Positions 11,901-25,300 of a DNA stretch of 64,000 bases are shown here, in pieces (position 1 is the stretch's first letter; the number at the start of each line of letters is the position of its first letter). The stretch spans positions 5,996,278-6,060,277 of the forward strand of contig NC_081336.1 of NCBI RefSeq assembly GCF_022539665.2, given 5' to 3'. Under the pieces are notes generated by a model that saw only the letters and a list, made by a program, of their open reading frames with translations, did no database searches and was not told the DNA's origin. Origin of the DNA: Daphnia carinata (Eukaryota; Arthropoda; Branchiopoda; Diplostraca; Daphniidae). The position numbers were made by a program, and so were the translations under genes.

Positions 11901-13064
11901 CTTGCATTTGGAAGACCAGCGCCTGCAGGGCTGGTGATATGAGCAAGCTCAGACTCTGTTGGGTAATACGCAAGGGCAATTGAGAATCATATATCAAGCT
12001 AGCGACGCATTCTCTATACCCCCCCCCCCCGTCGATATACATATGCTCTCCAGTCTGTTGGCAGGGCAAAGCGAAGAAGAAGAAGAAGAAATGCGGCAGT
12101 CGAAGCTTACCGAGCCGACGGTGTTGAATACAAGGGCGGAATCAAATATCGCTTAGCGATAAATCATTTGCTTTCAATTATACTGTCGGATGTATCAGCT
12201 ATTTAAGGTAAACAAGTGGTCCGTTATGCACACGGCACTTCTGGTCAATATCACGCTATGCTGGTAAATAGTATCGTTTTTTTTTTCTCCCTCTTCTTTT
12301 CGTGAGGGGGATGGGGGCTACTCTTCCGTGACAAATCGGTCGTAAACATTTGCTTGAAAACCAAGGTTACGCAAGTAGTCTGAAATTTTGGGAAGGAAAA
12401 TAAAAAGATGGACTGGTTCATAAGCCAGACGTATAACAAACAACGGCTACAAGACTGTTTGTCTGAACTCTAAAGCGTTGCAAATACGAAGCTATAAAAA
12501 TCGAAACGCAACCTTTCCCGTTTTTTTTTTTGCTCAAATAATTCTTTTTCCAGACTAATCCAGACTAAGACTTGGAGCTAATCAAATTTAAAAATTCCTT
12601 TGATTTTTTGCTGGAAGGTATCAGTAAAAAAAAAAAAAACAAAAAAACAAACGGATTTGCCATGAACCATATGCTGATTGAATTTGCATCAGAAAAAGTC
12701 TTTTGTGTAAAATTTAATTTAAAAGGACTACGGCACGATCATGTAAGTTCTTATGGCTATTCATCATTTCCCTCGCATTCTCACAGACAATTCCCATAAA
12801 GTTTTATTGGATAACTTGACACTAGACTTTATCTCTCACGCGTAAGAATACATAAGAGATGGTGGTCATAAATTTGTAACGCTGCGACTTTTTGCGTTTG
12901 TGTGAAATCGGGAAAACGGAAAGAAATATTCACTTTGGCCGCCAGTGGCGCTGCAGACTTATCGTTTTCTCGTTGCATGAGTGACAAACGTTCTGGGGAG
13001 GTTTTCTCGGCCATAATATAAAGTAAGCTTTACATGGAAAACAGTAACCGGACGAAACGTAAAC

Positions 13065-16000
13065 ATGGCGGTTTATCTTAGAGCTAAAAGGTATTCGTAC
13101 CTTGTCAATCTTGGTTTCTCAAGGCAATTTTCTAATCAAAGTGAGCCGAGGATCGGAAAAGGACTGTTGGCGTTAAAGAAAATTTCAACCTATTCTGGGG
13201 CTGCTTTGGTTAGTGGCGCTTTATTATGGATAGCGTACGAAGAACATCGTCGGATGTCATCGGTTCACGCCTTGACGTCAGCCACAGCCAAAATTAGATC
13301 TAAGGTAATATAAACAGCAGCAAAATGTCTAAAGATTAACTGAGATCAAGCTATTTCCTACATAGGTCTATATTTCTTCATATTGTCAAGAAAAATTTGG
13401 TTGATCAATTGCTTTGACAGCTGTTGTAATACTAATTAGTTGGTTTAGAAACGAATTGTTGTAGGGTGTTGAAAAGTTAGTGATGAAAATTGCCATTAAG
13501 TTTAATTTTAGGCCACCAAGTTAAATGAAATTTGCTCATACATTTCCTCTAGGTTAGCTTCTCGTAACTCCCAGTATGCAAAATAGACTGGAAGACAATC
13601 TGCCTCACTAATGCTGAATGTGAATAGGTAGATTCATCATCATTTATTGTCAGTCAGCTCAACATGGCAATGAGACATTAATCGTAGTTCATCTGTGTTC
13701 CCATTAAAATGAAAGATTTCAGGTTATTTGCTAATTCTGTTACTGTTACAGGGTACTATATAGCTAGCAAAATATTCATCCAAGTTTGCTTTCATTAATG
13801 TGATTAACTCAACAGCTCTTCATCATGTTGACTTGCATACCCAAATCATTTCATCTAAATAATGATCTGCAACAAATATTACAGCAAAACAACTTGTGTC
13901 AAAATTTCAGTAGGCAACACAACATGATTATGAGCTAAAATGTGAAAGCAAAAGTTGGTTCTGAATAGTCCCTCAAAAGTTAATTACCTACAAAAAGGCA
14001 AGACTGCAGAGCAATATATGATGGTGCATATCCAAGTGTTTATGTTGTAAATCTAAGGCGGATAGTAATAAAAAACGGCAAATGATAAAAGCATGTTTTA
14101 GAATCAACTAGGTCGTCGTTGCCCATAATTGAATCATAAAATTCCGAGATAAAAACAACGGTAGTCCAATTAACATCGAATTGTACCTAAAGACGTTAGA
14201 AGCGAGTAGTGCTAAGTTAGATTCGAATTTTCTTTTTCGGTTCTCGTTTTCATTCTACATCTTTTAAATAGTAGCGCTGCGGTGCAATGACGCAAGGGAG
14301 CAGCTCATCATTTGATTCAGGCTACACCGACAATAGCAGATTAGAGGTGGAAGAGGGCGGAAAAACAAAAAGAAGCGCTCAGAGGCTTCCAACTGCCACT
14401 GAACTTCGGACTCGTTCGCAAAACACGGGTCCAAGCAATGTCCTTTAATCGCGCATTTATACGGCTCACATTTTCCCACATCCCATTGTACCTTGCCTAG
14501 TCGACTTTGTTTTCTCTGTTTTTCTTTTTTCTCCGTTGATCACTATGCTCTGGGGGAAGGGTGTTTAGCCTACGCTCTTTTGTATCGAAGTCGAAGACTG
14601 ACAACGGACGGGGTCTACCGTGGAACCAGGATTATAATTGTTCCACCGAAATTTTGTTGAAACTAACCAGGGGGTTCCCAATTACGGAGACTTTTTCAGC
14701 AGCATATAGATTCTCTATCTTTGCGAGAAAAAAAGAAAAAGACAAAGGAGGGATAAAAGACAGTTTTTGACAAACAATCGGAATGGATTAGAACTAGATT
14801 TATCTCTTTTCCGTACATATAACAAAAACGCTGTGCTTTGACCTGTACCTTCATTAACTGGGCAGCTGTCCTAACGTCCAGAAAAAAGACAAGAAAAAGG
14901 CTTTAGCGTATTCACAGGTATCGGCAAAAAAAAAAACAAGATGCACCTTTGAGGCAGGATTAAAAACCAAAATAACATAAAAAAAAAAAAGGAAACGAAA
15001 TTTAACCAAAAATTAAATTAATAATAATGAGAAAAATAAAATAAAATAAGAAGATCATAGCAGATCGGTTGGACGTGGATCGGCCACTTTGGGGCTGTCA
15101 GGAGTTTTTCTTTTTCATGTTTCCCAGCGGCAAAATATCGATTGTTCGGTAACATTTCCTTGTTGCAAGTGGTTTGCCCTTATCAGGAATGTTTTGGCAA
15201 TGCCATGTTCTTAGATTGGCTTATTGCTACAGAGCCGCCGAGAGAAAGAAACCCCACTTTAGAATCATATCCTCCCCGTAAATACCTTAGTGATATTCGT
15301 TGCAAGCGCATCCATGATCAACTCTCACAGATAAAGTTGATGAGGCATCTCTTCTCCCCGTTGGTGGGTGGGGTGAGAATGAGAGATTTGAGCTGTCACC
15401 AGTAGAAATGTTTGAAGGAATGTACTTTCTAAGTGCAGTGGACGCTTCCCACGTCTCTTGTATTCTTTACTTTCCTCCTTTTTTTTTTCTTTCTTTTTTT
15501 TGCTTTTTTTTTTCGAAGGGAGGAGGGAAAAAATTTAACAGATCAGTTTCGGTCTCAGCACAAACGAACGAACCGATCGGCACTTGGGCGCTGGGAGACA
15601 TTCTTTCTCATTCCCGGCAATTCAGTTCAAATGAGTGGAGGATGGGATGTCATGCTTAAATGGTAGAGGGGGGGTTAGAAAAAAAAAAATCAGTGTATGA
15701 AAAGTGTACGTAAAATAAATATCTATAGTCCTTAGATCCTTTCTAGAATCGGAAAAATAGTAAAACACGGATTTGTCCTAAAGGTTTTGTTGGCATCATC
15801 CATAGAGACCCATAAGGCCTTCATATTCCGCTTTTTGGGAAAAGCAAGGCACCGTGGTTTGGAAAATTATGGTAGCTGGAATGTCGAAAAAAAAAAAAGA
15901 AAGGCTCAAAACAGAAAAGAAATGAAAATCGGGGAATGCATTTCGCCTTCTTTTTTTTTTTATTATTGGACAAGAAGAAGAAGGAAAAAAAAATTGGGGT

Positions 16001-19000
16001 TGTGGGAAACACAGGTAAGGAACTCGGTTATTTATCTCGATTTCCAACATCAAGTTGTAAGCCAGGCGAAAGAATGCAACTGTATAATATTGCAGGGCAA
16101 GTCGATTTCGATTTTTACAGCCGTTCCTAATAGAAAAGAAGAAAGCTTTAGTTGCTTGCGTCTCCCAGGCGAGCTGTTCCGACTTTGCAAAGATTGATTA
16201 CATTTATTTACTCGATGAAATATTGAGGTGTGAAAGCTTTACGTCAAGGTCAGCATTGTCATATCTTTCATGCGTTCCTAATTTATAGCTAAGATACTCT
16301 TAAGAGCTTTACCCCTGCAAATGTGAAAGAAAAAGAATGACACGTAAACCTTATCGCTAGAAAAAGAAATTGCTGGGTTTTCATTCTCGAATCTTCTTTG
16401 CTCTTGCATCTTTTTCTTCAAATGTTATCGACTAGAAGCATCAGCGTTTACAGTTTTACGTGGAAATAAATGAAAATAACTGAAAAGAAACGTGCTGTAA
16501 TAATTGACAGCTTGAATTTCTTGCTGAAATTTGACAATGTCATGAAAATGATTATCCATTTTCATGCACGTGTGGTCCGCTTTAAATTAGTAGTATCCCT
16601 GTATTTTTGAAATATTATGCATTTTAATACTAATTGTTTTCTCGGAAGTAGGATGCACTATTCTGCTCGGTTGAAATTGCAATGTATTGATTTAAATTTT
16701 GTTTTTTTCGCATATTTTGAGAAGCTATATTTTTCGGTTTCTTAGGCTAACCAATAAAACAATCGTTTTTATCGCACCTTACACAAGCTTGATAAAAATG
16801 ATTCGTTTCTCAGTTTAAAAGTAAATTTATTGAGTCGATTAATGTTTTCTGACTGAATGCTTCAATGTTGCCAATGCAACGGGACTCGATTTTGATTGTT
16901 AAGATGAGCATTACGTACTATTTGTGAATTATGAAAGGCAAGTTTCAGCTTTAAGTAAACAAAATTTATATGGTCAAATTTATATGGTAAATACTTAATC
17001 AGAAATTTAGACAATTAACTGGAATTTGAAACTTGACAAAATTTTCATTAAACTTCACGGAAAAACTAAAAAAATTAAAATCTATCGTCTTTCATGGTTT
17101 GGATTAGAACGTTTACTTGAAGCATCGTTAAATAAGAAAAATGTAAAATTTTAATAATTCTTTTTATTTATTTTTTTTTTTTACTGAATTTTCAAAAGAG
17201 TTCTGTAAAACAAATATCTAATTTTGAATCACAGGATGATAAGAAAATCGGGAGCACTGCCAGTCTATCACAGCTGACTTCACGTGAACGTCGTTTCGTC
17301 CAATTTGCCTCCAACGAGTTCCGTGGACAACTGTATATGACTCCTCAAGATTTCCTAGTCAGTCCATTCTTTTCTCTGAAGCTGTATGGCGTGTCTAATG
17401 TTCTATTTTAACAGGAGTCGGTCATCGAAGGAGAGCCTCGACGTAAGAGCATTTTAAATATTTACAATTGCCATTACAAGTGAAACCTTAAGTTGATTAT
17501 GTTCCCTCGTTCTTCCTATTTTTACTTACAGCTCGGCTGAAACGAAGAAATTTACAGGAGCAGCATTTGTTGGCTTTGCAGAAAACCACACCTCCGTTAT
17601 CACAGGGAAACTTCCGAACCTTTAGAGACCTTGGAGAGCGAGGTGCGTCTGGCAAAACAATGTTGTAACTCTAAACAAAAGTTGAATTTCGCCTTATTTT
17701 TGCATTGATACACAGGCCTGATATCCTACACAGGTAAGCTTGAAACAGAAAATCGCATTCAAAAAATTTGAAAATTACTTCACGCGTCCTTTTCAAAATT
17801 CGCAGAGTATCTGTTTCTACTTTCGATATTGACAAGTAAGTTTATCTGTGGCATACCTCTTGTTAAAACAAAAATCTTTTTAACGTATTTTTAATTTCTC
17901 GTTGATTGAAATGTAGAACCCAAATCAGGCTTTCACATAGCCTTCAACATGTTCGATACAGATGGAAATGCACGAGTGGATAAACAAGAATTCATGGTGG
18001 TAAGCATCGTGGCCATACATTTCGTTCATTCTCATAATATTCTAAGCTATCTAGTAGCTATTTTCTTATTTGACACAGTGTTCAATCACTGTTATTCACT
18101 CGACACCGTTAGGTGAATTGCATGAAGCATTCCTACAAAGAAACTGGCATATTATTTTGCTCCCACCTTTTTCTTTGTTTTGATGACTTAAATGTTTTAT
18201 TCCTTCATTGGTTTAAAAGTTATATTTCTACATTTTTTGTTTATGAAAGAAAAATGTAGCCGTATTTATTGAATTACTATATGAGTTTACCTCTCGTTGT
18301 AGGTAGTTCCTTGGTTCTGTCAAATATTTTGTTTCACATTTTTAGTTGTTGGGCATACTCTGTCAGAAGATTTTTAAAGAAGATAACCTTCGCGGCATCG
18401 ACCAAGAACTTGTAAGTATAACGACCGAGTGCGCTTAATTTTAATTTTAAGTAGTTCAATATTATCCTCGCATGACAGTGCATGCTGTGTTATGTTTTTT
18501 TCTCCCACAATAACCTTGACTGCAAATTCAGTGAGTTGTGAAGTAGCTACCTTAACATATCTAATCAATTACAATAAGAATTAAAATTGCATGTCTGACC
18601 AAAAAGAATTCTGCATAGAATTGTAATTTGTATAACATAGCTATTTGTTTTTTCATTATTGCTGATTTTTAGTGAAGCTATGAAACACTTTCTAGTATTG
18701 GTACTTTAACACACTAATCGTAATTAAAATATAAAACTGCATACATATTTTATGCATATTTCTTACAGCATAAAGACGTCAATAGCCGATGAGCATTGAC
18801 AGGAAGCGAGAAACGTCAGCAGACACCGTGTCTTTTGTTAAATTTAAGGCAACCGCCTATAACAGCGTACTATACTTGATGAATTTAACATTTGATATTG
18901 TTTTTTACGCTGTTACCAACGCTCAGTTGGAGCGAATTTTTAGCCATGCATACCGTGACAGACGTGGACTGGCCCTACCTGCAAGCGATCAAGAAGGCGA

Positions 19001-20181
19001 AATGGGACCGAACCCACAGGGACTGGCAGCCGAAGGAGATGGCTTGCTGAAACGCAATGATTTCGATACGACTTTATTGCTCCATCTTTTTGGCAAAGAT
19101 GGAAACTTGAGTTTGAGTTTTGAAGACTTTTCTCGCTTCATGCAAAACTTACAGACGGAGGTTCTCGAGCTTGAGTTCCAGGAATTTTCAAAGGGTGACA
19201 AGCAGTTTTGTGTACTCATACATTATTAGAAGTTACCTACTAATGATTTGTTTTTTGGTGGGTTTACTAAAGGTTTGAACACCATTACTGAGCAGGATTT
19301 TGCTAAAATCCTACTCCGCTACACCCAGCTGGATACAGCCAGGTAAGGGCGTGCAGAATTCTATAGCTGACCAGACATCTTAGCGTGAAATTACTGTTGA
19401 TGAGTAAGACCGACGAAGGCAACACATTGAGTTATTTTTATTTGTTTTTACATTTTTCGAGAAACCAAAGTCAAACCTGTTGCATTTCTTAAGAACGGGG
19501 CAGTAGGTTTATTGAAATTGGACGGACAGTACGAATACGTTACAGTAGCGTACTTAACCGGCGTATGAAAATTGCAGACCCACAGCATGCACTTGCAGTA
19601 AATGACATTCCAAATTTTGTAAATATCCCTTTCTACTTTTAGGTATGACGAATTTCTAGAACGCTTAATTCAAAGTGATCCAGAAGAAAAGGGAATTACA
19701 TTTGCCGAATTTCATGACTTCTGTACATTTCTAAACAATTTGGATGATTTTGCTATTGCTATGAAAATGTACACACTTGCAGATCGCTCGGTTTCTGAAA
19801 GTAATGCCAGTTGTCAGAAAACATTCCATAACTTGCCTTATCTGATCTATTTGTTTTGGAATATTCGAACTATTGCCACTGTTAGGTGAATTTCAGCGGG
19901 CCGTCAAAATTTGTACTGGTGCCTCGTTAAGCCAGCATGTTGTTCGCATTGTTTTCCTCATATTCGACCAGGATGGAGACGGAAGGTTATCAGACCGCGA
20001 ATTCATTGCTATCATGCGAGACCGCATTCACCGCGGATTGCAGGTAATAACAAAGTTCCATTACAGTTCACTGCAGTAATGTCAACTAGTTGTTGTCTCT
20101 TATTTGCAGTCACATTCCCGCAACGAAGGATGGGACGCTTTCAAACACTGCGTTAAGCAGGAAATTAAATCACTCAATTGA
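13065..20181 (+). CDS. MICU3: MICU3/MICU2-like regulator of the mitochondrial calcium uniporter
   Basis: MICU proteins sit in the mitochondrial intermembrane space and gate the calcium uniporter. Coding exons: 13065-13304, 17235-17357, 17415-17442, 17532-17642, 17716-17733, 17806-17835, 17917-17999, 18346-18411, 18927-19194, 19273-19342, 19643-19800, 19886-20043, 20110-20181. They join in phase to 474 aa, similar to MICU2 (434) and MICU3 (530). The N-terminus is basic with a hydrophobic segment near residues 44-57, fitting a mitochondrial presequence or membrane anchor. Two canonical EF-hand loops are seen: DTDGNARVDKQE (197-208) and DQDGDGRLSDRE (426-437). The central DTTLLLHLFGKDG and FSRFMQNLQTEVLELEF match MICU3. 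A C-terminal Cys in HCVKQE aligns with the MICU2/3 Cys that forms a disulfide with MICU1. Exons of 18 and 30 nt are unusually short. The exon 8/9 junction is the least certain; no clear poly-Arg membrane-interaction motif was seen. Confidence 0.93.
13305..17234 (+). other. MICU3-like intron 1
   Basis: A 3.9 kb first intron (donor GTAATA, acceptor ACAG), far longer than the gene's other introns. It contains short open frames (for example 15142-15405 and 15787-16197) without recognisable domains, and a few A/T runs. Nothing else is supported. First introns of this size often hold regulatory elements, but none can be pointed to here. Confidence 0.7.
17955..17990 (+). other. EF-hand 1 calcium-binding loop of the MICU3-like protein
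   Basis: Encodes the 12-residue loop DTDGNARVDKQE. Acidic or polar ligands are present at loop positions 1, 3, 5 and 9, and Glu at position 12, so it is expected to bind calcium. Confidence 0.9.
19966..20001 (+). other. EF-hand 2 calcium-binding loop of the MICU3-like protein
   Basis: Encodes the 12-residue loop DQDGDGRLSDRE with Asp at positions 1, 3 and 5 and Glu at 12, a canonical calcium-binding pattern. Confidence 0.9.
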
Positions 20182-22318
20182 TTCTAGGCATATAAGCCAT
20201 GCTGCCTATTGTGCGATAGGAAACTTAAAATTTGAGACGTACAAGTTATTTATGGAGGTTTTAATCTTATGTGTGTAACGTTTCAATGTTTGCTGTGAAT
20301 ATGATTGCATGCGTTGAATTGACTAATGTTTTTTTTTCTTTCTTCTAGCTTTGTCTGGAACAAAATGCATCCTGACAATTGTTTAAGATGGGAAGCCTTT
20401 TACTCTTTAAATGTTAACCATTGTAGGAAATAGTTTTGCCGCTATCGCTTTGGATTCTCTTGCAACCATATTTGCTTCTATATTCACTCTCTTCGAGCCA
20501 GTCCAATTTATCAATGATCTCCCCTAATGTTACCGATTTTGATTGCTAATTGTCGGATTACCATCCAAACCGTGATGTGATGTACTATGGAAAGCAATAA
20601 AACAAGAGATCAAATTAGTGTTAGAAATAAACCAAAAAACTTGGAACATGTACCACCAGAAACTCAAAGCAATCGGAACTGGAGGAAGAGGAATGATAAA
20701 GATGGTCATCGCAGGCCTTAATTATTCTACGATATCTGTAACTAAAAAAAGGAGAAACCGAGACGAGATGTAACTAAGTCTTTGATTTTATTTTCTTACT
20801 TGTAATAAAATGAGTAATACGTAGGACGTGGCAGAGTTACACAGTTGGCAGTGCTGAAATGAGGTAGTCTATTTTACTCGTCAAACAAAAAGAAATAATA
20901 CGGGGAAACCTCAAGGGAGCATCACAATTATTTCTGATTTCTACTGAAAATCGTTTGATACTCGTAAAACGTTTTCCACAAAGAAGAGGAAAAAAAATGA
21001 CATTTGACAATGTGAAGGCAAAAGAAACGATTACAAGGCAATCGTCTTGAACTTCATGAATAAGTACAGAAAATGGCGAACTTTTGAGATCACATTACAA
21101 TTCATTGAAACAACGTATGAAAGATCTCAAGTCATTGCTCGAGCACCATGTTTAGATGAATGTGGTCTATGTCAGCCACGACGATCCATCCGTTACTACT
21201 TTGCCATAGTTACTTTTTATTTGACAAACGGTGAGCAAAATTATACGAGGTATGCGCCAAGGATAAAAAATGCGATGGCAACTCGCAACGATGTCATTCC
21301 CCAATTTAAATGTGCAAGCACGCATCAAGTCATTTACATAACATAGCGCCGAAACCACTATCGAAACGTATCAATTTCCATTTTCAGAACTCAGATATTC
21401 TTTTCGGAATCGCAAATACGAACGCAACTGTCCTGAAATAAACGCGAGGATTGGCAGTGCAAAAAAAAAAAAAAAAAAAAATGTAAAAAAAGGTTTACGA
21501 AACATAGCGTGAGTTTCCCTTCGTAAAAGACTAACAGATGAACACAATCCCGAGAGTCAAAATATTACTACGCCGAGTAAATTTCATCGGTAATTTTTCG
21601 TGTGCTACAGACTTCATATACGTACTAACGCGGCTAAGTTTTTTAAAGATTGCGTTGACTAGGACTTAGGTAAAAGGAAAGTATAGAAAAAGTGGGAGGG
21701 GGAAAAAGTGATTCGCAAACACTAGGAATGTTTGCCGTTTGAAAGTCGAAGCGGGCAAACAGGAACGAGGACACGCACGCAGACAAATACACGAACAGGT
21801 CGCATATTTCCCTGCATCTCCACTTTAAAGCCTACATTCTGTTTTAAACTGTGTCAGTTTGAGGGTGTGTAACATTGGAACTTGGGTGTCAAAAGAAAAA
21901 AAATCCATAACTGTTTAGCAATGAATAAAAAAAAAAGTCAGCGAAAGTTTGATTCCATGATAAAACGAAATAATAATGGAAGATGGAAAGGCTGGGGTGA
22001 TTTAACCCTGTTCTCCGTTGTTGCATTGTCGAGAACGAAAAAAGCGTCTGAAAAATAAGAATCTACGGCACACGAAAGCTCCCTTAGCTGATCGAACGTG
22101 TCCTGCAAGTACGACGATGTTTGCTAAATACATACTTTGCGATATTGCCGACATGGAACCATTTTCCCACTCGTTCTCGACAGGTCAACGGCAGCAGACG
22201 TTTGTCGTAACGCCAGTCAAACACACGATTATATACCATCAAGCTTGAAACACGAACCCCAAAGAGAAATAGATTCATATTACAGACAACAGCGCTCGAG
22301 TTGACATGAAATAACAGG
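20182..22318. other. Convergent 3' region between MICU3-like and AEBP2/Jing
   Basis: A 2.1 kb region holding the 3' untranslated regions of two converging genes. Plus-strand AATAAA hexamers occur at 20596-20601 and near 20809. For the minus strand, TTTATT (reverse AATAAA) occurs near 20787 and 21217. A 20-nt A run lies at about 21462-21481. No coding potential is recognised. Confidence 0.6.
20596..20601 (+). terminator. Candidate polyadenylation signal of the MICU3-like gene
   Basis: AATAAA 415 nt after the stop codon, the first such hexamer downstream. The true cleavage site cannot be fixed from sequence alone. Confidence 0.45.
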
Positions 22319-25300
22319 CTATCGCTTGCGACGCTGTTTGGTAGCTCCCTTTCCGGCGGGAGGTCGAACCAACAAGTTATGCAATTTAATTTGGACAGCA
22401 GCGCTAAGGTTGCCCATTGAGACATTCTTCTGCGTTACCACTTCTTCTTCCAATACCCATTGATCAGGCAGCCTGCAAAATTACAACAACAAAATGATTG
22501 ATGTGTACACATATACTCCCTCGTGCAAGACAAATATTCCGTAACCAATAGGAAAACTTACACGTCCTGCGGCGTCCACCGTAATAGAACTCTTGATTTT
22601 CCATTGGCGTCCAAACGCCGCGCAATTACCTATACCGAAGGCAAAATGGAAGTTAGGAATAGAACAGATAATAGGCTATACAGGGCAATAACAGTTTCAC
22701 CTGGCTGTGAACTGTGAGATCATTGGTTACACAGGAAACACCAATTTGATTATGGGTCGTCCGTGAATTTATTAGTTGATGGCGTAAGCGTTCCATAACT
22801 CCCGAATCGAAAAAATCAAACAGGCGTGCTAAAGAAATTATAAAATGATACATATGAATTTCGAATCTTCTGGTTTATGACTGTTGATTCCAAGGCCAAG
22901 TTGACGACTGGACTGCCATCACTTGGGATTATTCAAAACTTTTTCACCATAACAATGTTATTTGGGTAGATACCTGGCGCGACTTTACTACGACGGTGTT
23001 TGAGCTTCTTCGAATTTCGGCGGATAACTTTAGCAGGTGCATTGTCACGTTTGATACCATTGCCATTACCAGTTTGGCCAGGTTCCTGATTAAAATGTGC
23101 ATTGACGTGACGTTGAAGAGCAGCCTAAATACAAAACAAAATGAAACAAACTTTAATCACTGGGGTAAGGCATAAAATCAGAAGTAATTAATGTACCTGT
23201 GAATTAAAGCGCTGCTCACATAAATCAACAATGCAACGAAATGGTTTATGACCTCCATGTAACAAGACATGTCTTTCCAGCCACGCTCTTGAAGACGAAG
23301 TCCTTCCCTGGACTTTGCAGCCTTCCCATTGGCAAGAATACAATTCGTCGCAAGAAGTTGTGTCAGCAGTCGTTTCCGCCGCGGCGTCGGAATCACCCCA
23401 TTTGGATAGAGAAATTGGTTTTGAGGCTTGAGAAACTACGTGTACATTTTGAATATGCTCTAGAAGTGATTGTCCTGGCGTCAATCTGAACTTGCAGTGC
23501 TGCCACTGACACTGGACCACGCCAATAGGTAAAGAGGCATCACTTTTATGGCACGAGGTAACCTGATGAATGGGGAAGCGGATCGGAGCAGGGCCAGACG
23601 CTTTAGCGGGGAAACCAAAATCAAGTGGTCGGCCGGCAGGCATAGGCTTTTCAAATCCTACACTATTGTTGGCCGTATGTGGATTAAAAGAACCTTCGTC
23701 GCTATGACGGTTGACCTGAGCAACAGAGACGATGGCGACACGAGATCCTGATAAACGCCAATTGGAATTGCATAGACCAACCGGAAGTTTGACACCCTTG
23801 TTATCTACACTTGAAAATCTGGAATAATTCCAATGTTGTTTCACTTGAGTTGAGAAGAATTCCGTGATCTTCAGCTGACCACTCTTTTGGTGAAGATGTT
23901 TAGCTAGCGGCCACGATTGACGTTGGTTTGATGAAAGTTGTTGCTTACGAATTTGTTTGGTATCTGGGCAAACAGCATTGCATCCATTATTCTTCCAAAC
24001 TAAAGCAAGCCACTCCAGATTAGACGTTACGCCGTGCACCGGTCCATTGTGATTCTCTGATATGTCCCAGTAATTTTGGAAGGAATCTTTGTTGTGATTT
24101 GAAATGGGTTCTCCAGATAGACGGCGGATGCGCTTCCCGCGACCCCGTGCACAAAAGCCATCTAAATTATGCTGATGGAAGATTTCTGGTGACGCAGAAT
24201 CACTATATCTGCGACGCCGCTTCAGGCTCGTATTACAAGTAAATGTTGGCGACAACGTGGAAAGAGAGGTGCCCCCTGCAAGTAATTGCTTTTGCTGGAC
24301 ACCACTGATGAGGCATTTCTGGTTGGGGCAGCTTTTTCGTTCCTTTATTCTTGCAGAGTTTATTGTAGCGAAATGGTGGTTGCTAGTAATGTTGTCCAAC
24401 ACTGGTTGGCCCATTGGGCTTGGCTGTGACGATGCAGGTGAGGCAGGAGAAACTGGTTCTGTGATGTCGCTACTGCTGCTCCAAGACGAGGCATCTGAAC
24501 ACGTGAGAGACGCCACTCCACTAAATAATTTAAAAAAAAATTACATGTGTATATGGAAATTGAAAATTATTATAAGAGGTTTTAACTAGACGAATTTTCG
24601 CCAATACAGCAAAGGTACAGGCAGAATCTATTATGAATTTAGAACAGGATCCTTTTCACTAATTTCCTGGTATCCCTGTGATATGGTGGGTCGAACTTAA
24701 GTGAACGTAAAAACATTTCCATTTCACTCAATACTTGGTTGATCTTCAAAGAGCATTGAGATTCTCGTGATATTGTTATTGTAACACATTTAATTATGCT
24801 AAAGATTTAAATAAAAACAATACTAGTATAACTAAAGTAGATTGGACTAGTTAAGATTCAAAATGTCGAAAACGCCGTTCAGATCCATCATCGAACCTTA
24901 AAAGTTAGCAGAAATACTTTTATACTTATCTTGTTTGCAAGGTATTTGGAAAATTCCCCTAAAGCCGACCTACTGCACGCGGTACAAAATCATTGGCCAA
25001 GACTACGGTAACCCAAAGGCTATATGATGCGTACAAACAAGAAAAAACGACAGAGAACGAAAGAAGAACCAGGAAATGGTGGACGCCGAGAACAAAATGA
25101 CGCCTAGCTAAATCTGTTGGCGTATATTTGAGACATGGCACATTGGCGGCCAAAACTAGAAATGTTATCTAGTTTGTTATGATTGATAAATTAAGCTCCA
25201 AAACAGTTGGCTTATTTTTGGGAGTTGAATAACATTTCTGTTTTGCAGGAAATTCAGATATATAGAATAATGGCAGTTCGAGACTTTTTCCACCTCAAGG

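Larger units (their letters stand above)
5308..13064. other. Intergenic region between divergent FGF-like and MICU genes
   Basis: This 7.8 kb region separates two divergently oriented genes and should contain both promoters and the 5' untranslated exons; I cannot place a start site. 5.3-9.3 kb is homopolymer-rich, interrupted by a GC-richer block at about 6.6-7.2 kb. After 9.3 kb the sequence becomes ordinary AT-rich DNA with few runs. Open frames at 9332-9673 (+, 113 codons) and 10574-10879 (-) have no recognisable domain or convincing splice context. Confidence 0.5.

Noticed and set aside
18769-18926. Start of MICU exon 9 at the strong acceptor 18768 as the main model
   Set aside because: It gives a stop after seven codons, whereas 18927 restores the conserved MICU frame. 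Kept only as a possible isoform.
23241-24589. Plus-strand open frames across AEBP2/Jing exons
   Set aside because: Shadows of the minus-strand zinc-finger gene.
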